DNA of 64,000 bases. Source: Gottfriedia acidiceleris. Its GTDB lineage: Bacteria; Bacillota; Bacilli; Bacillales; Bacillaceae_G. Both the position numbers and the translations under genes were made by a program. Numbering within the stretch: the stretch's first letter is position 1; each line of letters begins with the position of its first letter. The stretch lies in the NCBI RefSeq assembly GCF_004138285.1, contig NZ_SCFN01000005.1, forward strand, positions 434,001-498,000. The letters are read 5' to 3'. Positions 27,448 to 35,379 of the stretch are shown piece by piece. The notes beneath the pieces are model-generated. The model was not told the DNA's origin and ran no database searches. It worked only from the letters and a program-made list of their open reading frames with translations.

Positions 27448-27768
27448 ATGCCTACCGACACAAATAATGAACAAATTGCATTTCAACTTATATTACATTC
27501 CGGTAATGCTAAGAGTTTATTAATGGAAGCAATGTATAAAGCTCGTGATGGAGAGTTCGAGGAAGCTCGTGGGAAAGTAAACGAGGCGAATGCGGAACTT
27601 AGGCTGGCTCATCATTCACAAACTTCACTTATACAAAGTGAAGCAGGTGGGCAACAATACAAAATTAATATTCTTTTAGTACATGCACAGGATCATTTAA
27701 TGAACACTCTTACAACAAGAGATTTAGTAGAGGAAATTATTTACTTGCATGAAAAAATTTCACTTTAA
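27448..27768 (+). CDS. PTS EIIA component, lactose/cellobiose family (paralogue 1)
   Basis: A 106-residue helical phosphocarrier. The LAHHSQTSLIQ motif (AHxxQT) contains the phosphorylated histidine, His55. ATG at 27448 is 10 bases after AAGGAG; an in-frame GTG at 27442 is too close. It takes phosphate from HPr. No hydrolase follows in this operon; it ends at a terminator. Confidence 0.94.
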   Translation: MPTDTNNEQIAFQLILHSGNAKSLLMEAMYKARDGEFEEARGKVNEANAELRLAHHSQTSLIQSEAGGQQYKINILLVHAQDHLMNTLTTRDLVEEIIYLHEKISL

Positions 27769-27776
27769 TAATTGAT

Positions 27777-27815
27777 AAAAAAAGTGGTGTAGATTAATTC
27801 TACATCACTTTTTTT
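27777..27815 (+). terminator. Intrinsic terminator of PTS operon 1
   Basis: AAAAAAAGTG-G-TGTAGA pairs with TCTACA-T-CACTTTTTTT around a 5-base loop; the T run is part of the stem. Confidence 0.9.
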
Positions 27816-27902
27816 CATAGATCACATAGAACAAAATGTATAATTTAAGTAAGAATCGTAAAAGTGTTTTAAAACACTACAATTTAATGTACATAAATCT
27901 CG

Positions 27903-27969
27903 ACACACTAACAGGGTAACAACACACTAAAACAATTTAAGAAGATTGATGAACTATATTTAACACACT
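27903..27969 (+). promoter_or_regulatory. Upstream activating repeats of PTS operon 2
   Basis: ACACACT at 27903-27909, 27922-27928 and 27963-27969 (spacings 19 and 41 bp), 115-180 bp before the sigma-54 promoter. The extended form AACACACTA is shared with operon 1. A nearby palindrome GTGTTTTAAAACAC lies at 27864-27877. Confidence 0.55.
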
Positions 27970-28084
27970 AGACGTTTTAAGTTCTTTTCCTTTTAAAGCA
28001 AAGAAAAAAGATTTATGACTATGATTCCTTATAGGACAAGGTTTTAAAGATTAAATTATATATTTTTCATTTAATCAGAAAAAG

Positions 28085-28100
28085 TTGGCACGCCATTTGC
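28085..28100 (+). promoter_or_regulatory. Sigma-54 (SigL) promoter of PTS operon 2
   Basis: TTGGCAC-N5-TTGC with GG and GC 10 bp apart; perfect -24/-12 element 113 bp before the EIIB start. Confidence 0.93.
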
Positions 28101-28172
28101 TATATAAAGAGTGTACAAAATAAATTAATTTGTAGTTGCTAGAACGATTTGTTTCTTACTTTCAAACAAATC

Positions 28173-28186
28173 TGTAAGCGCTATAC
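28173..28186 (+). promoter_or_regulatory. cre-like site of PTS operon 2
   Basis: TGTAAGCGCTATAC retains the cre core TGTAAGCG and sits between the sigma-54 promoter and the ribosome binding site, as in operon 1. Confidence 0.45.
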
Positions 28187-28212
28187 TAATTCTAAAAATT
28201 GGAGGAATAACA

Positions 28213-28515
28213 ATGAATATTTTATTAGCTTGTTCAGCGGGAATGTCTACTAGTTTACTAGTAACTAAAATGGAGGATGCAGCAAAAGTAAAAGGGATTG
28301 ACGTAAAGATTTGGGCAGTTTCAGGTGATGCTGCAAAAGAAAATTTAGATAAAGCAGATGTTCTTTTATTAGGACCACAAGTACGTTATTTAGCTTCTGA
28401 AATGAAAAAAGTTGCCGAGCCAAAAGGGATACCAGTTGATGTAATCAATCCAGTACATTATGGGCTTATGAATGGTGAAGCTGTTTTAGAATTAGCACTT
28501 AGTTTAAAAAAATAG
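28213..28515 (+). CDS. celA: PTS EIIB component, lactose/cellobiose family (paralogue 2)
   Basis: A 100-residue phosphocarrier, [17 protein letters not shown] with active-site Cys7. Nearly identical to the EIIB at 25721. GGAGGAAT precedes the ATG. First gene of the longer operon that continues through EIIC, EIIA and a 6-phospho-glycosidase. The gene symbol follows the cellobiose naming; a chitobiose assignment (chbB) is equally possible. Confidence 0.95.
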   Translation: MNILLACSAGMSTSLLVTKMEDAAKVKGIDVKIWAVSGDAAKENLDKADVLLLGPQVRYLASEMKKVAEPKGIPVDVINPVHYGLMNGEAVLELALSLKK

Positions 28516-28559
28516 TCATGATTGTTGCATAAATTTTAAACAAAAGGGAGTCTTAAAAA

Positions 28560-29915
28560 ATGATGAATTTTGTAGATAGATATATAATGCCAGCTGCAGC
28601 AAAGTTCGGTAACCAACGTCATTTATTAGCAATACGCGATGCGTTAATCGGTATGATTGCCATTACTATGGTCGGTTCATTTGCAGTTTTATTTAATAAT
28701 TTAGGTGGAGCGATCAAAGGTTACGACAAAATGATGGAAGCTCTTTTTGGAGTGAACTGGAAGACATTAGGTGGAGACATTTGGTGGGGAACATTCGCAT
28801 TTATGACTGTTTTTGCAGTTGTAGGGATTGCTTATAAATTAGCTCGTTCTTATGGTGATGAAGGATTTGAAGCAATGCTTGTCGCATTAGCGTCATATTT
28901 TGTACTAGTGCCACAATCATTAAATACTGTAACCGTTACATTAGAAAATGGAAAAACAGCTACTGGTAGTGTTTGGGGATTAGTGAACTCTACTTATACT
29001 AATTCAACTGCACTTTTTACCGGAATTATCGTTGCAATTATCGCAACTGAAATTTTTGTTCGTTTATCAAGAGTAAAGCAATTAGTTATTAAATTACCAG
29101 ATGGTGTACCACCAGCAGTTTCAAAAGCATTTGCAAAGCTATTACCAGGTATGCTAACAATCTTTGTGATCGCGATTGTTGGATTGCTATTCAGATTATA
29201 TTTATCAGATGGAGTATATTTTAATGATTGGTTAAGCTCAGTACTTGTTAAGCCATTAACGAATGCTGCAGACTCTTTACCGTTTGCAATCGGTATAGCA
29301 TTCTTTATTCATTTCTTCTGGATGCTTGGCTTACATGGACCAAATATTCTAGGTGGAATAACGACACCATTATTTACAGCTTTAGGAAATGAAAATATTG
29401 ATTTAGCAGCAAAAGGTGTTACAAAGTGGAGTGAATATAATGTAATGGCCGGCCAGTTCTTTGATGCATTTGTATTCTTAGGTGGATCAGGAGCTACGTT
29501 AGGGTTAATCATTTCAATGATATTAATAAATCGAAAACGAAATAAACAAATGATTGGATTAGGTGGGGCACCAGGTTTATTCCAAATTAATGAACCAGTT
29601 CTTTTCGGATTACCGATCGTGTTAAATCCAATGTGGTTAATTCCATTCATTGGTACACCAATTATTTTAACCGTTATTTCATATTTAGCGATTTCTTTAG
29701 GTATGGTTCACCCAGTAACTACGAATATTCCATGGGTAACACCACCAATTTTAGGTGGGTGGTTGATTACAGGGGGACATTGGACAGGTGCAGCCTTAGC
29801 AGCATTTAACTTAATTATCTCTGTAGTAATCTATTTACCTTTCGTTGCACTACAAAGACGAATGGAATCTAAAAAAATGAGAGAAGCAGCAAATAATCAA
29901 AGTGCTGCTATGTAA
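28560..29915 (+). CDS. celB: PTS EIIC component, lactose/cellobiose family (paralogue 2)
   Basis: A 451-residue permease, the same length as its paralogue at 26067, with the same N-terminal KFGNQRHLLAIRDALIG block and the GAPGLFQINEPVLFGLPIVLNP sugar-site segment. About ten transmembrane helices. The gene starts 44 bp after EIIB. Since the linked enzymes are a GH4 hydrolase and a deacetylase, the substrate is probably cellobiose, chitobiose or both. Confidence 0.95.
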   Translation: MMNFVDRYIMPAAAKFGNQRHLLAIRDALIGMIAITMVGSFAVLFNNLGGAIKGYDKMMEALFGVNWKTLGGDIWWGTFAFMTVFAVVGIAYKLARSYGDEGFEAMLVALASYFVLVPQSLNTVTVTLENGKTATGSVWGLVNSTYTNSTALFTGIIVAIIATEIFVRLSRVKQLVIKLPDGVPPAVSKAFAKLLPGMLTIFVIAIVGLLFRLYLSDGVYFNDWLSSVLVKPLTNAADSLPFAIGIAFFIHFFWMLGLHGPNILGGITTPLFTALGNENIDLAAKGVTKWSEYNVMAGQFFDAFVFLGGSGATLGLIISMILINRKRNKQMIGLGGAPGLFQINEPVLFGLPIVLNPMWLIPFIGTPIILTVISYLAISLGMVHPVTTNIPWVTPPILGGWLITGGHWTGAALAAFNLIISVVIYLPFVALQRRMESKKMREAANNQSAAM

Positions 29916-29937
29916 TGCAGTTTGAGGAGGATACGAA

Positions 29938-30258
29938 ATGAGTACTTTAACGACAATCGAGCAAACAGCATTCCAATTAATCTTACACGCAGGAAACGCA
30001 AAAAGCTCATTAATGGAAGCGATGCAGGCTGCTCGAGCGGGTAATTTAGAAGAAGCAAATAGTAAGATTGAAGAAGCAAAGGTAGAATTAAATCTTGCGC
30101 ATCATGCACAAACTTCATTAATTCAAGGTGAAGCACGTGGAGAGAATGTTGAATTAAGTATCTTATTAATTCATGCTCAAGATCATTTAATGAATGCATT
30201 AACGATGAGAGATTTAGTAACAGAAATAATTTTCCTACATGAAAAATTAAATAAATAA
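29938..30258 (+). CDS. celC: PTS EIIA component, lactose/cellobiose family (paralogue 2)
   Basis: A 106-residue helical EIIA with the AHHAQTSLIQGEARGE segment; the AHxxQT histidine is the phosphorylation site. GAGGAGG precedes the ATG at 29938. Downstream, before the glycosidase gene, an 10-bp hairpin without a T run (30267-30304) could stabilise or process the upstream PTS mRNA segment. Confidence 0.94.
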   Translation: MSTLTTIEQTAFQLILHAGNAKSSLMEAMQAARAGNLEEANSKIEEAKVELNLAHHAQTSLIQGEARGENVELSILLIHAQDHLMNALTMRDLVTEIIFLHEKLNK

Positions 30259-30266
30259 CAGAAAAT

Positions 30267-30304
30267 AGAAAAGTAGTTTCCTAGAATGATCGAGCTACTT
30301 TTCT
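30267..30304 (+). promoter_or_regulatory. Intercistronic hairpin between EIIA and the glycosidase gene
   Basis: AGAAAAGTAG and CTACTTTTCT form a perfect 10-bp stem with an 18-base loop. No T tract follows (CCTATCATA), so it looks like an mRNA processing or stability element rather than a terminator. Confidence 0.55.
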
Positions 30305-30330
30305 CCTATCATATAAAAGGAGTGAAGAAA

Positions 30331-31668
30331 ATGAGAAACGGTATTAAAATAGCAACAATTGGTGGCGGTTCAAGTTATACTCCAGAATTAGTTGAAGGAT
30401 TTATTAAACGTTATGATGAACTACCTGTAAGAGAGTTATGGCTAGTGGACATTGAAGAAGGTAGAGAGAAACTTGAAATCGTTGGAAACCTTGCGAAAAG
30501 AATGGTAGAAAAAGCAGGAGTACCAATGGAAATTCATTTAACTCTTGACCGACGTGCTGCTCTTAAAGATGCTGATTTTGTCACAACACAATTTCGTGTA
30601 GGCTTACTTGAGGCTCGTATGAAGGATGAGCGTATTCCATTAAAATATGGGGTAATTGGTCAAGAAACAAATGGTCCAGGTGGTCTGTTTAAAGCACTTC
30701 GTACAATTCCGGTTATTTTAGATATCGTCAAGGATATTGAAGAGCTTTGTCCAAATGCTTGGCTAGTAAACTTTACGAATCCTACAGGTATTTTAACAGA
30801 AGCGATTTTAAGATACACAAATTTCCGTAGAGTAGTCGGTTTATGTAATGTACCAATTCATATCCACATGAACATTGCAAAAGGTCTAGGGGTAGAAGCT
30901 GAGCGTGTGCATATTGATTTTATGGGATTAAATCATATGGTTTACGGAACGAAAGTATTGTTAGATGGTGAAGATGTAACAAGTCGTGTTGTAAGTGAGT
31001 TTGCACGCCCTGCTGAAAGTATGACGATGCAAAATATTAAGGCAATGGATTGGAATCCTGATTTTATTGAAGCACTTGGAGCGATTCCATGTCCGTATCA
31101 TCGGTACTACTATCAAACGAAAGTAATGCTAGAGGAAGAGCTTGATGCAGCGAAAAAAGATGGTACACGTGCTGAGGTTGTAAAAAAATTAGAAGAATCA
31201 TTATTCGAATTATATAAAGATCCTAATTTAAATATTAAGCCACCACAATTAGAAAAACGCGGCGGAGCTTATTATAGTGATGCTGCATGCCGATTAATTT
31301 CATCTCTATATAACAATAAAGGTGATATCCAACCTGTTAACACAATGAATAATGGTGCTATTGCATCAATTCCAGATGAATGTGCTGTTGAAGTAAGTGC
31401 CGTTATTACAAAAGATGGCCCAAAACCACTTACGATGGGTGACTTGCCGGTTGCAGTACGCGGTTTAGTTCAACAAATTAAATCATTCGAACGTGTCGCT
31501 GCTGAAGCTGGAGTAACCGGTGATTATAAAACAGCATTACTTGCTATGTGTATTAACCCACTAGTTGGATCTGATAATTTAGCAAAACAAATTCTAGATG
31601 AAATGTTAGAGGCTCACAAAGAGCATTTACCTCAATTCTTCAAAAACGAAAAAGTAGCAGCAAATTAA
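30331..31668 (+). CDS. celF: 6-phospho-beta-glucosidase, glycoside hydrolase family 4
   Basis: A 445-residue NAD- and metal-dependent hydrolase. IATIGGGSSYTPELVEGF is the N-terminal NAD-binding motif; NFTNPTG and GLCNVPIHIHMNI hold residues at the metal/sugar site; FMGLNHMVYG is the catalytic-region signature. ATG at 30331 follows AAAGGAGTG; an upstream in-frame ATG at 30286 lies in the intercistronic hairpin and was rejected. It cleaves the phosphorylated disaccharide delivered by the preceding PTS. LicH/CelF-like; ChbF of E. coli is also in this family. Confidence 0.95.
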   Translation: MRNGIKIATIGGGSSYTPELVEGFIKRYDELPVRELWLVDIEEGREKLEIVGNLAKRMVEKAGVPMEIHLTLDRRAALKDADFVTTQFRVGLLEARMKDERIPLKYGVIGQETNGPGGLFKALRTIPVILDIVKDIEELCPNAWLVNFTNPTGILTEAILRYTNFRRVVGLCNVPIHIHMNIAKGLGVEAERVHIDFMGLNHMVYGTKVLLDGEDVTSRVVSEFARPAESMTMQNIKAMDWNPDFIEALGAIPCPYHRYYYQTKVMLEEELDAAKKDGTRAEVVKKLEESLFELYKDPNLNIKPPQLEKRGGAYYSDAACRLISSLYNNKGDIQPVNTMNNGAIASIPDECAVEVSAVITKDGPKPLTMGDLPVAVRGLVQQIKSFERVAAEAGVTGDYKTALLAMCINPLVGSDNLAKQILDEMLEAHKEHLPQFFKNEKVAAN

Positions 31669-31680
31669 CGATTAAAAAGA

Positions 31681-31718
31681 GGGATGTAGCTCGAATGAAA
31701 GAGTACATCCCTTTTTAT
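31681..31718 (+). terminator. Internal terminator between celF and the deacetylase gene
   Basis: GGGATGTA and TACATCCC enclose a 15-base loop, followed by TTTTTAT. It should lower expression of the downstream ChbG-like gene or end the operon. Confidence 0.8.
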
Positions 31719-31746
31719 CATACTAAAAGAAAAAGGGGAATGAATG

Positions 31747-32463
31747 ATGACGAAGCTAATTGTAAATGCAGATGATTTCGGATATTCAAAAGGTGTAAAT
31801 TATGGCATTATTGAAGCTCACTTGAATGGAATAGTGAATTCCGCGACTATGATGATGAATATGTATGCTGTGGAGCATGGAATTGAATTAGCAAAATTAC
31901 ATCCTACTTTAGGATTAGGTGTACATCTTGTATTAACTGCGGGCAAACCTTTATTAGCGGATCTACAAACAATCGTTGATCAAAATGGGGATTTCCTTAA
32001 AAATAGTTATTGGTATGACAATCCAGTTATTAATGTTGAAGAAGTTGAAAAGGAATGGGATGCTCAAATTCAAAAGTTTCTTTCTTATGGATTGAATCCT
32101 TCACATCTAGATAGTCATCACCATGTACACATGATCCCAATTCTACACCCAGTAATTGCAAAACTATCTCAAAAATATGATCTTCCAGTCCGTATTTCTC
32201 CAAAAAGTCAAATAGACGGAATCACGCCTTTTACGGATCAATTGTTAATCGATTTTTATGGTAGTGATATTCCAATAAACTATTTTGAGACAATAGAAGA
32301 CAGATTAAATAATAGTATCGAGTCAGTAGAGGTTATGGTACATCCTGCGTTTGTAGATAATCATTTAAAAAATGGTACATCTTATTGCTTTGAGAGATTA
32401 ACAGAACTAGATATCTTAACGAACTCAAAACTTCCTGAGGGAGTAGAGTTAGTAAAGTATTAA
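31747..32463 (+). CDS. chbG: ChbG/YdjC family carbohydrate deacetylase
   Basis: A 238-residue protein with IVNADDFGYSKGVNYGIIEAH at the N terminus (metal-binding Asp pair) and SHLDSHHHVHMIP in the middle (metal-binding histidines), the YdjC/ChbG signature. E. coli ChbG removes one acetyl group from chitobiose-6-phosphate, needed before ChbF cleavage. ATG at 31747 lies 7 bases after AGGGGA; the ATG at 31744 is closer than usual. It ends the sugar operon. Confidence 0.9.
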   Translation: MTKLIVNADDFGYSKGVNYGIIEAHLNGIVNSATMMMNMYAVEHGIELAKLHPTLGLGVHLVLTAGKPLLADLQTIVDQNGDFLKNSYWYDNPVINVEEVEKEWDAQIQKFLSYGLNPSHLDSHHHVHMIPILHPVIAKLSQKYDLPVRISPKSQIDGITPFTDQLLIDFYGSDIPINYFETIEDRLNNSIESVEVMVHPAFVDNHLKNGTSYCFERLTELDILTNSKLPEGVELVKY

Positions 32464-32469
32464 TATAGA

Positions 32470-32514
32470 GTAAAAAGCCAGTTTCTTCAACGAAGTAACT
32501 GGCTTTTTACTTAT
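32470..32514 (+). terminator. Bidirectional terminator between chbG and the sigma-54 activator
   Basis: A 14-bp perfect palindrome (GTAAAAAGCCAGTT with AACTGGCTTTTTAC). It gives a T run on both strands and ends both convergent genes. Confidence 0.9.
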
Positions 32515-35231
32515 TTTATATAAAAGTCTTCATCTAACCTGCTTATATCATTTCTAGAATAAAATTCCATTAAGTAACATATTTCATCATCAGGTATGAT
32601 AATGTCACAAGCATCCTCAATTTGTTGCAATATTTTTTTTATTTTTAAATATAGCATATAGTCACTATTTATTTTATCTTCTTTATCTTTAAATGGGATT
32701 AGAGGCTGTGAGTTTTGAATTCGATCAATCATGCAACTCATATGAATTACAATTCCCATTAGATCCTCGTTTTTGAAAAATTTATCTGTCTGAACTTGTA
32801 TATCATTTAAGGCACGTCTAATTACACTAATTACTTTTTTAGCATCCTTTAAAGAAATAGTCTCTTGTAATGTTTCAGCCATTTTTAAATACGTTTCTTC
32901 ATAAGTTATCAATTCTTGTATTGTCTTTGTAGCCTTCATATTTAATACATCTTGTAAATGAAACGTATTAAATGGAACATTTATATCAAAATTCGAAACA
33001 ATACAAACGATACTTCGTTCTTTAGATATATCATTTAACATTTTTTGTAATTCGTCTTTATTTAAAAGGCTAATTGGTACGATTTCTAGCATCTCTTTAT
33101 CATAGACCAAGTTATTCGCTAGTATATTTTTAATGGCTATTGCACTTCCCTGACCAGTCAGACATGCAGTTAAAATCACAGAACGATTAAATTCAGGTTG
33201 TTTCGTTTTATTCGCATGAGAGTTGATGAAGAAAGTAGTTAAGTTTCGCACGTCCTGATAAAGCTCGTCTAAATTATAACCTAGTGTCGCTTTTCTAGAA
33301 GCTTCGATTACATGTGCAGTACTTACCATTTGAATTAAGCGTACAGGAATTGAAAATTCGGCTTCAATTATGTCGCCGATATAAGATAGTGACCCCATAT
33401 CGATACAAAGTAGAATTCCATTTAATTTACCTAAAGATTTAATATAATCTTTTACTCGAATTAAAAAATCTTGTGGTGGTTCACTTAATGGCATATCGAT
33501 TCCAATAACTTCCTCGTTTTCTAACAGTTCATTTGTTACATTTGCCATTTCTCTAGCAATTCCATTACCGTGAGCTAATACAATTACTTTTACATTGGAA
33601 CTAGTCACTTTATAATCTTCGTTTCCATATACAAAAAACATCGTTATAAATGCTACTTCATCAAATGGGATTGAAACATTTGAAAAATCTTCAATCATTT
33701 TTACACATTCAATTGAAACGGAAAACTCTTTCTTATATTGATCTCGGATTTGCGTTATATTTGGATGATAAATTTTCTTGTTTGACTGTATACGTTGTAA
33801 TAGCGTTTGTATGTGTAGGCTAAGTGCAACAAGTATTTTTTCATTAAATCTCTTACTTAATTTTTCTTCTGCTAGTTTTAGTACCTTTTCACTTAGTGTA
33901 ACGATTTCAGGCTTAATTATTTTTTGGACGTTTTCTTTACTAGATAGTTTGCGATTAATAGAAGTTAAATAATGCGTAAAATAACTTTCAATATCGTTTT
34001 CCATTAGTAAGGATAACTCGTCCTGAGCAACGCCACGTTGTTTCAGTTCTTCATATTTCGTATCAATTCGGTCATAAATTGTATCTGCAGAATGATCCAA
34101 TTGTTGGTTACTAGTAATACCCTTTGTTGGTGAAAATTCAAAATGCTCGTTTAACAGTGTGACTGCATGCTTTACTTTTTTTTCAATGAATAAGCCTTCC
34201 TTCACATACCAGTTCAAATCAGTGCTATAAATACGTATTTTGTCATGTTTATGAGTAATAAAATCTGCATAAGCCTTCGCGCAAGCTAATTGGATGTCGG
34301 CTTTAAGTTGTCCGATATTGTTTTGACAAGGATAAAATAGAAAAGAGCGAATAGTATTTGCACTTACAACGATCTCTTTTCCAAGACGAACACTTTCTTC
34401 CGTGAAAAATCGTTTAATCAATGTCAATCTCTCTTCGTATGTTCGATCACGAAGAGCTGGCAATGTTATGACCATAGGAATCCGGCGCGTAAATGTAGAT
34501 AATAAAGTGGACCCGGGATCCTCTGTTGTTGCTGAAATGATTAAAACATTCGATGTTCGCTCATTTTCTGTCTCTCCTAGTCTTCTATACAACTTATAAT
34601 CAATGAACGTAAATAACATTTCTTGACCTTCAGGAGTAAGACGATGAACCTCATCTAAAAATAGTATTCCATTATTTGCTTTCTCAAGTAGACCTTTTTG
34701 TTCTGTTGCACCTGTATAAGCACCTTTTCTTACACCAAAAAGCTGACCTAATAATAGTTGTGGATTATTTGCATAGTCTGCGCAATTAAAAATAATGAAT
34801 GGAGAATCCTTTTCTAAAACATTCGTACGAATTGCGTAATCGTGCATTCTTTTAGCAAAAGCAGATTTACCAACACCAGTCTCACCGAGTATTAATGTGT
34901 GCATACCATTTGGAGGATAGAGAATAGCTGATCTTGCTTTTTCGATGGCAGGTCTTAAACTAATATTTTCCTCATAAAAATATTCATATTTATATTCTGA
35001 ACTTGCTATCTTAATTTGAGATTTATTCGTTTGTTGTAAAGTATGAGATAGAAGCTTAAATACGACCGGTCTAGAATTTGTTTTAATTAATAATTCTTCT
35101 TTAACTAATTTATTTAAATCACTGCTAACGTTTGCTCTATCTAAACCGAGCTTTTGAGCAATCTCATTAGCAGTAAAACCTTGCTCCTTACTTTGAAGAA
35201 AAACTTCATATATCTGATTTTTTCTGTTCAT
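32511..35231 (-). CDS. Sigma-54-dependent, PTS-regulated transcriptional activator (LevR family)
   Basis: A 906-residue multidomain regulator. Residues 1-60 form a winged helix (FTANEIAQKLGLDRANVSSDLNKLV). The AAA+ domain has Walker A GETGVGKS 116-123, the sigma-54 contact loop GAYTGA 170-175 and Walker B ILFLDE 189-194. A first PRD (about 440-540) contains His473; an EIIA-Man-like domain has His554 in LAHGNG; an EIIB-like domain has Cys690 in TACLTGQGSA; a second PRD (about 790-890) has His830. Phosphorylation by HPr and EIIs should tune it. It very likely drives both PTS operons beside it. An upstream cre site suggests CcpA repression. Confidence 0.93.
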   Translation of the reverse strand: MNRKNQIYEVFLQSKEQGFTANEIAQKLGLDRANVSSDLNKLVKEELLIKTNSRPVVFKLLSHTLQQTNKSQIKIASSEYKYEYFYEENISLRPAIEKARSAILYPPNGMHTLILGETGVGKSAFAKRMHDYAIRTNVLEKDSPFIIFNCADYANNPQLLLGQLFGVRKGAYTGATEQKGLLEKANNGILFLDEVHRLTPEGQEMLFTFIDYKLYRRLGETENERTSNVLIISATTEDPGSTLLSTFTRRIPMVITLPALRDRTYEERLTLIKRFFTEESVRLGKEIVVSANTIRSFLFYPCQNNIGQLKADIQLACAKAYADFITHKHDKIRIYSTDLNWYVKEGLFIEKKVKHAVTLLNEHFEFSPTKGITSNQQLDHSADTIYDRIDTKYEELKQRGVAQDELSLLMENDIESYFTHYLTSINRKLSSKENVQKIIKPEIVTLSEKVLKLAEEKLSKRFNEKILVALSLHIQTLLQRIQSNKKIYHPNITQIRDQYKKEFSVSIECVKMIEDFSNVSIPFDEVAFITMFFVYGNEDYKVTSSNVKVIVLAHGNGIAREMANVTNELLENEEVIGIDMPLSEPPQDFLIRVKDYIKSLGKLNGILLCIDMGSLSYIGDIIEAEFSIPVRLIQMVSTAHVIEASRKATLGYNLDELYQDVRNLTTFFINSHANKTKQPEFNRSVILTACLTGQGSAIAIKNILANNLVYDKEMLEIVPISLLNKDELQKMLNDISKERSIVCIVSNFDINVPFNTFHLQDVLNMKATKTIQELITYEETYLKMAETLQETISLKDAKKVISVIRRALNDIQVQTDKFFKNEDLMGIVIHMSCMIDRIQNSQPLIPFKDKEDKINSDYMLYLKIKKILQQIEDACDIIIPDDEICYLMEFYSRNDISRLDEDFYIK

Positions 35232-35280
35232 AATGGCCCACCCATAATAAAGAGTTGTATACTTTTACTATACAGGAAAA

Positions 35281-35294
35281 AGTAAACGTTTTCA
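35281..35294 (-). promoter_or_regulatory. cre site upstream of the sigma-54 activator gene
   Basis: AGTAAACGTTTTCA matches TGWAANCGNTNWCA at 13 of 14 positions. It lies 50 bp upstream of the activator start and 86 bp before rpoN in the divergent intergenic region, so it might affect either. Confidence 0.65.
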
Positions 35295-35379
35295 CTATAT
35301 TTAAATTAGTGTAACAATTCGTCAAGTACTATGAAAAAGTTAAATATCGAGTAAAATAGTAATAAGGGAGTGAAGTAGT

